From NCBI GenBank assembly GCA_031260775.1, contig JAISKW010000071.1:1-10622 (forward strand): DNA of 10,622 nt. Direction: 5' to 3'. This DNA comes from Christensenellaceae bacterium. Its GTDB lineage: Bacteria; Bacillota; Clostridia; Christensenellales; DTU072. Under the pieces are notes generated by a model. It was not told where the DNA came from. It worked only from the letters and a program-made list of their open reading frames with translations, and did not search any database. Positions within the stretch are counted from its first letter, which is position 1. The number at the start of each line of letters is the position of its first letter. The translations under genes and the position numbers were made by a program. Below are positions 6,979-10,622 of this stretch, piece by piece.

Positions 6979-7034
6979 AGCGGACGGCTGATTACGTTGT
7001 TATTCCGCGCGAAGCCGCAGGGTGACAAACAACG
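6979..7034. repeat. Second copy of the palindromic intergenic repeat
   Basis: This stretch shares the strings AGCGGAC, CGTTGT, CGCGCGAA, CGCAG and the GGGTGACAA end with the repeat at 2800-2937, but lacks its A+T-rich interior and the tandem duplication. It forms a hairpin: 6997-7009 (TTGTTATTCCGCG) pairs with 7016-7028 (CGCAGGGTGACAA) around the loop CGAAGC, with three G-U pairs and one mismatch when read as plus-strand RNA. A shorter alternative pairs CGTTGT (6995-7000) with ACAACG (7029-7034). It lies between two same-strand genes, in the 128-base gap 6932-7059, where no other gene is visible. Confidence 0.7.
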
Positions 7035-7059
7035 CATAAGTATTTGCTCCCGTATCAAT

Positions 7060-7848
7060 CTAACAGCAAGTAATGCAGTCGCCGCCCATGCATTCGCAGC
7101 ATGTATCGGCGCAGCAAAGTGCCGTACAGCAGTTGCAAGCGGTATTTGTACTGCTTCCCCTGCGGTAGTCCGACTCGTTACGGTACGAACGGCGGTTGTC
7201 ATAATTATCCCAATCGTCCGCTTGATACGACCGCTTTTCGCCGCCCTGTTGTCCGCTCCCGTAAGTGTAGCTGCCGTTACCGTTCTGCGCGCCTTGCGCC
7301 GACATTTTGCGGTACGCGCTCGAATATTTCGGGTTTGTCGGCTCCATTTCAACAGCAAGGTTCAATTCCTGCTTAGATTCCGCCGTCCAATGCCGCTTAT
7401 AGTAGATTACCGATTGCAAATAATGCCACTCTGCGGTTCTGCCCGAAATTGAATTTAATTCCTTTTGCGCACTATCGAGGTCGCTTTTCTTAATCAGTGC
7501 CGAAACGGAGTTGAAATCCGCCGCCGCGCCGTAGCTTGAGCTTTGCGAGTTTGAACTGCGGTTATACGCGTTGCCGCCCGTAAAATAACTTTGAGTATCC
7601 GCGCTTTTATAATATTGCTCGTCGGTTGCTTTTTGCGTATTTACGGCTTCGCGAACGTCTATGCTTTGCTTGCAGTCGTTGTAGTACTTTTTGAATTCAT
7701 CAAGCTTTTCGCACGCCTCCGTGCCGACCTCGCCCGGTTCGAACCGCTTGAACTCATAGTCGGCTATTGCAGCCCTATAAGCCGTGTAAAGCTCGTCTTT
7801 AGTCGCGGTATCCTTGTTAAGGTTGAATATTTCAAATGAATCCCTCAT
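7060..7848 (-). CDS. J-domain-like protein with TPR-like segment and 11-cysteine C-terminal tail
   Basis: Residues 1-60 follow the J-domain pattern: an opening FEIFNLNKDTATKDELYTAY and a later helix EACEKLDEFKKYYNDC. The HPD tripeptide needed to stimulate DnaK is absent; the loop reads ADYEFKRFEPGEVG (29-42). A low-complexity Ser/Asn/Tyr linker follows, then a helical repeat at about 112-182 (ALIKKSDLDSAQKELNSI and WHYLQSVIYYKRHWTAESKQ) resembling a TPR pair. A Gly/Tyr/Arg-rich linker leads to the tail, where cysteines stand at 238, 240, 241, 245, 246, 250, 251, 253, 258, 261 and 262, including ECMGGD. I recall this architecture beside DUF5685 genes in other Firmicutes. The tail could bind metal or be lipidated; neither is shown. 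It follows the DUF5685 gene after 19 bases. A GGGG lies 16 bases before the ATG. Confidence 0.8.
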   Translation of the reverse strand: MRDSFEIFNLNKDTATKDELYTAYRAAIADYEFKRFEPGEVGTEACEKLDEFKKYYNDCKQSIDVREAVNTQKATDEQYYKSADTQSYFTGGNAYNRSSNSQSSSYGAAADFNSVSALIKKSDLDSAQKELNSISGRTAEWHYLQSVIYYKRHWTAESKQELNLAVEMEPTNPKYSSAYRKMSAQGAQNGNGSYTYGSGQQGGEKRSYQADDWDNYDNRRSYRNESDYRRGSSTNTACNCCTALCCADTCCECMGGDCITCC

Positions 7849-7867
7849 TGCGTTTTTAATTTAACCC

Positions 7868-8773
7868 CTACCTGAGCTTGGGTTTTTTGATTTTTTCCTC
7901 GCCTATACGGCTAAGAACCTCCTCCCGCTTTGCCGATAATCCGAGATATATAACATTTGACAGGCACCCCTCGGCAACGGTGATGTCCATCGCATCATAC
8001 TCACACCTTATATTATGCTCTAATAACGAGAGTGTTTCAAATGCGATATTTTTAATTATTGCCTTGAACCCGTCGGTTAACACCTGCCCCTCGCGGTTAA
8101 AGGGGTTGAATTTCTTGTTTTTCGTGTCCTCGTAGAGGTCGTCGGCGGCGTCGACGATGTAAACCCACGCGCCTAAATCGTGTAAAAGCCGCTTTAGTCC
8201 GTCGTCCGCACTTTTGCATGCCGCAATGCCGGCAGCCACCATAATTTCCGAAAACGGGGCCGATAGGCGTAAAACATAAGCTTTGATTGCCGCCTCGTTA
8301 TCCATCGGCGCGGATTTCGCACGCTCCTCCATTTTGCATTGCCTTTCGTAACCGAACCTTGCCGCCTCAGCAACCTCGGGGAGGCGCGCATTTGCTTTTT
8401 TGAACTCTCTTGCGAAAACGGCTTTTACCGCCTTATATTTCGTCTCGCCGTCAATTACGTTGTCGCATAGCTTGTACCAACCGAGAATTATGTTAATGTC
8501 CGCGACAATTTCCTGCACGGCATCGTTTTGCACCACGCAAAACTTGCGCCCGACGGGGTGCGCAATGCACCGTTCGTGAGCGATTTGACACTCGGTTTTT
8601 TGAAAGTTGTGGGCAAGCAATGTCAACAGCGTTATGTCGTAGTTTACCGAAAACCGCGCCTTCAGGCTGTACCGCGTTCCGAGCGTTTTACAAAGACCGC
8701 AATAATACGCTTTGTAGAGATTGTAGTCCTTAAACAGGATGTTTGGTCTATCAATGTTGACATATCCAAACAT
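7868..8773 (-). CDS. DUF5685 family protein with two Asp-rich motifs
   Basis: The 301-residue, largely helical protein starts MFGYVNIDRPNILFKDYNLY and has the family's YYCGLCKTLG (C25, C28), further cysteines at 62, 69 and 79, a DNVID motif at 104-108 and VDAADDLYED at 207-216 followed by KFNPF. The four or five N-terminal cysteines could bind metal. The two Asp-rich motifs, about 100 residues apart, look like those of class I isoprenoid synthases, notably the second motif of squalene/phytoene synthases; this likeness is my inference and no activity is established. The frame is open further upstream, but ATG at 8773 is preferred: it begins the conserved MFGY, lies one base after the HAD stop codon and has GGAG eight to nine bases upstream, inside the HAD gene. 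This suggests translational coupling. Confidence 0.85.
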   Translation of the reverse strand: MFGYVNIDRPNILFKDYNLYKAYYCGLCKTLGTRYSLKARFSVNYDITLLTLLAHNFQKTECQIAHERCIAHPVGRKFCVVQNDAVQEIVADINIILGWYKLCDNVIDGETKYKAVKAVFAREFKKANARLPEVAEAARFGYERQCKMEERAKSAPMDNEAAIKAYVLRLSAPFSEIMVAAGIAACKSADDGLKRLLHDLGAWVYIVDAADDLYEDTKNKKFNPFNREGQVLTDGFKAIIKNIAFETLSLLEHNIRCEYDAMDITVAEGCLSNVIYLGLSAKREEVLSRIGEEKIKKPKLR

Positions 8774-8774
8774 A

Positions 8775-9548
8775 TTATAGACTCTCCGCCGTATAAGTCG
8801 GGTAGATATTGTATATCGCTTCGTCGCCCGGTTGCGAGTCGCCCGAGTACACAAGCAGCGTTTTGTAGCCGGCGTTTATGCCGAAAAGAATGTCGGTATA
8901 AAGCCTATCGCCGCACATTAAAACGCGGTCTTTAGGGGTGGAAATAAGCGACGAAACATAGTCGATTACCGGTTTGTTCGGCTTGCCGCATACGAGGTCG
9001 GGCTCGCGTTGCGCTCCGGCTTTGAAAAACGCGATATACGCGCCTACGTCGGGCATATTGCCCTTATCGGAAGGGCAAAATAAGTCGGCATGGGTTGCGA
9101 TATACGGCACGCCTTCGGTCAAAAGCACGTTAGCGTACCAAAGTCGCGAATATACCGCTTCGGTATCTAAGCAAAGCGCGACGACGTCGGCGGGCTCGCG
9201 CAATTCTGCGACTTTGATTCCGCTTGCCTTAATCTCGCTAATCGCGCCTTGCGTTGCGAGAGGAAAGACGGTTTTGCCTGCGTATTGCGTTTTTAACACA
9301 TAAATTGCCGCGTCTAACGAAGAAATAATCTGCTCGCGCCGAGGGGTATACCCTACGCGGATAAGCTTGTCGATATATTCTTGCTTGCTTTTACTGCTAT
9401 TGTTTGTGAGGAAAAAAACCTGTTTCTCCGCTTTGTCGAGCGCGTGTAAAAACGCAACGGCATCGCCTATGGGGATTTCGCCGTTGTATATCGTTCCGTC
9501 CAAATCGAAAAGAAACGTATCGCAATTAAATTTTCCGATATCAAGCAT
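8775..9548 (-). CDS. HAD-IIA family phosphatase (NagD/PGP-like)
   Basis: The 257-residue protein carries all four HAD motifs: motif I FDLDGT with the nucleophile D15 and D17, motif II FFLTNNSS at 45-52, motif III lysine in CGKPNK (K189) and motif IV MCGDRLYTDI with D214 and D219. The insertion between motifs II and III is the C2 cap of subclass IIA, the group containing NagD and phosphoglycolate or p-nitrophenyl phosphatases. It likely removes phosphate from small metabolites in the cytosol; the substrate is unknown. The ATG lies six bases after the plsX stop with no clear Shine-Dalgarno, and the stop codon lies one base before the DUF5685 start, so it is firmly embedded in the operon. Family call is very sure; specificity is not. 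Confidence 0.93.
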   Translation of the reverse strand: MLDIGKFNCDTFLFDLDGTIYNGEIPIGDAVAFLHALDKAEKQVFFLTNNSSKSKQEYIDKLIRVGYTPRREQIISSLDAAIYVLKTQYAGKTVFPLATQGAISEIKASGIKVAELREPADVVALCLDTEAVYSRLWYANVLLTEGVPYIATHADLFCPSDKGNMPDVGAYIAFFKAGAQREPDLVCGKPNKPVIDYVSSLISTPKDRVLMCGDRLYTDILFGINAGYKTLLVYSGDSQPGDEAIYNIYPTYTAESL

Positions 9549-9554
9549 AATTGT

Positions 9555-10556
9555 CTAACTTATAAACGCCTTGGTTATGCGCCCGACTAAGTCGGACTCG
9601 GCATAATTAACGGCTTGTAAAATTGCGGATTTCACGGCTTTATCGCCGCTTGCGCCGTGTCCTTTTATGATTAATTTGTTTAGCCCCAAAAGAACCGCGC
9701 CGCCTTTTTCGTTGTAATCCATCGTCTTGGCGACCTTCTTTAATGCGGGTTTGAGGAATAAATAACCGATTTTTGCACGCAGACCTCCCGCCATTATGTT
9801 TTGTTTAATGATATCGAACATTCCCAGTGCCACGCCTTCGCTTGATTTCAGCGCGATGTTGCCCGAAAATCCGTCGCTTACGACAACGTCGATATTGCCG
9901 CTCATAATATCGCGACCCTCCGTTTGCCCGATAAAGTTTAACGAGGCGTCCTCTTTAATAAGCGCGAACGCTTCCTTAACAAGGGTGTTACCTTTTAAGT
10001 CCTCGGTGCCGTTCGAAAGAATCGCAACGCGCGGAGTTTTAATATCCAAAACCGCTTCGGCGAAAACGCTGCCCATTTTTGCGAACTGCAGAAGCATATC
10101 GGCGGTGCATTCGGGATTTGCTCCGCTGTCAATCAGCACCACGTTTCCGCCCTTAATTGTCGGCAAAACGGGGGTTAGGGATGCTCTGCGGATGTTTCCG
10201 ATACGCTTTGTGTACATTATCGCGGCGGTTAATACCGCGCCGGTGCTTCCGCACGATACAAAGCCCGCGGCGTCGGGGTCGGTGTTCAACGCTTCGAAGC
10301 CTTTTACGATTGAGGAGTTCTTTTTTGCCTTAACGGCGGTTGCGGGAGCTTCCTCGCAGGTGATAATTTCCGGCGCGTGAATGATTTCAATGCGCGAAAA
10401 ATCCGCATTTTCAGCGGTTAAAAGGTCGCGTGTAGTTTTTTCGTCACCGGTTAAAACGACCGAAAAGCCTTTTTTTGCGTCAAGTGCCGCAACCGTTCCT
10501 TTAATTACAGAGCTCGGGGAATTGTCACCGCCGAACGCATCAACAATTATTTTCAT
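9555..10556 (-). CDS. plsX: Phosphate acyltransferase PlsX
   Basis: PlsX converts acyl-ACP and phosphate to acyl-phosphate, the acyl donor for PlsY in the first step of phospholipid synthesis. The protein is 333 residues, a normal length. It opens with the family signature MKIIVDAFGGDNSPSSVIKG (Phe where Met is common in DAMGGD), followed by GFVSCGSTGAVLTAA, LIDSGANPECTADMLLQFAK and DVVVSDGFSGNIALKSSEG, all typical of the family. The enzyme is a peripheral membrane protein. AAGGA lies about 11 bases before the ATG. It heads a compact operon with the HAD, DUF5685 and J-domain-like genes, rather than the fab/acpP/rnc genes often found after plsX. No FapR-type operator was recognised in the short upstream sequence available. 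Confidence 0.96.
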   Translation of the reverse strand: MKIIVDAFGGDNSPSSVIKGTVAALDAKKGFSVVLTGDEKTTRDLLTAENADFSRIEIIHAPEIITCEEAPATAVKAKKNSSIVKGFEALNTDPDAAGFVSCGSTGAVLTAAIMYTKRIGNIRRASLTPVLPTIKGGNVVLIDSGANPECTADMLLQFAKMGSVFAEAVLDIKTPRVAILSNGTEDLKGNTLVKEAFALIKEDASLNFIGQTEGRDIMSGNIDVVVSDGFSGNIALKSSEGVALGMFDIIKQNIMAGGLRAKIGYLFLKPALKKVAKTMDYNEKGGAVLLGLNKLIIKGHGASGDKAVKSAILQAVNYAESDLVGRITKAFIS

Positions 10557-10580
10557 AAGTAATTCAATCCTTTTTTACAC

Positions 10581-10613
10581 AAAAACCGCACCCGTTTTGA
10601 TTGTCGGGCGCGG
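10581..10613 (-). terminator. Terminator-like hairpin just upstream of plsX
   Basis: Read on the minus strand, CCGCGCCCG (10613-10605) pairs with CGGGTGCGG (10594-10586) through nine base pairs including one G-U, with a 10-base loop, and is followed at once by TTTTTGTG (from 10585). This is a good rho-independent terminator for a gene beyond the right edge. Its T run ends about 25 bases before the plsX ATG, leaving no room for a promoter, so it could instead act as an attenuator. Confidence 0.75.
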
Positions 10614-10622
10614 CGGAAACGT

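Noticed and set aside
6997..7452. Open frame opposite the J-domain-like gene
   Set aside because: It begins inside the repeat and runs antisense through a gene with clear protein features; no homologous motif seen.
8774..8854. N-terminal extension of the DUF5685 protein to 328 residues
   Set aside because: It would overlap the HAD gene by 80 bases and adds an Arg-rich sequence unlike the family; MFGY at 8773 has a good ribosome binding site and matches the family start.

Overview
The window looks like chromosomal DNA from an uncultured-type member of the class Clostridia (Bacillota). The support is gene content: a YebC/PmpR protein, DprA, a short single-domain ChrA, PlsX, and a DUF5685 gene directly followed by a J-domain-like gene with a Cys-rich tail, a pairing I associate with Firmicutes genomes. 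Base composition is moderate in genes and strongly A+T-rich between them. No rRNA, tRNA, CRISPR array, integrase or transposase was seen. Genus-level placement is not possible from this sequence.

Layout. (1) Bases 1-1980, minus strand: mutL, followed after 39 bases by the first 29 codons of a gene that looks like mutS2 and runs off the left edge. (2) Bases 1981-2058: a short A+T-rich divergent promoter region. (3) Bases 2059-5541, plus strand: yebC, a 144-base gap filled by a tandem/palindromic repeat, a singleton chromate-transporter-family gene, dprA (overlapping it by 17 bases), then a single-pass membrane-anchored protein of unknown function. (4) Bases 5562-5592: a symmetrical hairpin that can terminate both converging transcription units. 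(5) Bases 5615-10556, minus strand, in order of transcription: plsX, an HAD-IIA phosphatase, a DUF5685 protein, a J-domain-like protein, then after a 128-base gap with a second copy of the palindromic repeat, an FAD-dependent oxidoreductase resembling geranylgeranyl reductases. A terminator-like hairpin lies just upstream of plsX at the right edge.

How the genes fit together. MutL and the putative MutS2 belong to DNA repair and recombination control. DprA belongs to single-strand DNA handling during uptake and recombination. PlsX starts phospholipid synthesis. plsX, the HAD gene, the DUF5685 gene and the J-domain gene are separated by only 6, 1 and 19 bases, so they are probably one operon. 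The DUF5685 protein has two Asp-rich motifs resembling those of class I isoprenoid synthases, and the next enzyme downstream resembles prenyl-lipid reductases. A lipid or isoprenoid theme for this cluster is therefore possible, but this is inference.

Most notable points: the starts of mutL, yebC and the gene at 4738 lack a Shine-Dalgarno sequence and sit 5-22 bases after a perfect TATAAT, suggesting leaderless or very short-leader transcripts; a palindromic intergenic repeat occurs at least twice and in one place supplies the ribosome binding site of the downstream gene; and the J-domain-like protein has lost the HPD motif but carries an 11-cysteine tail.
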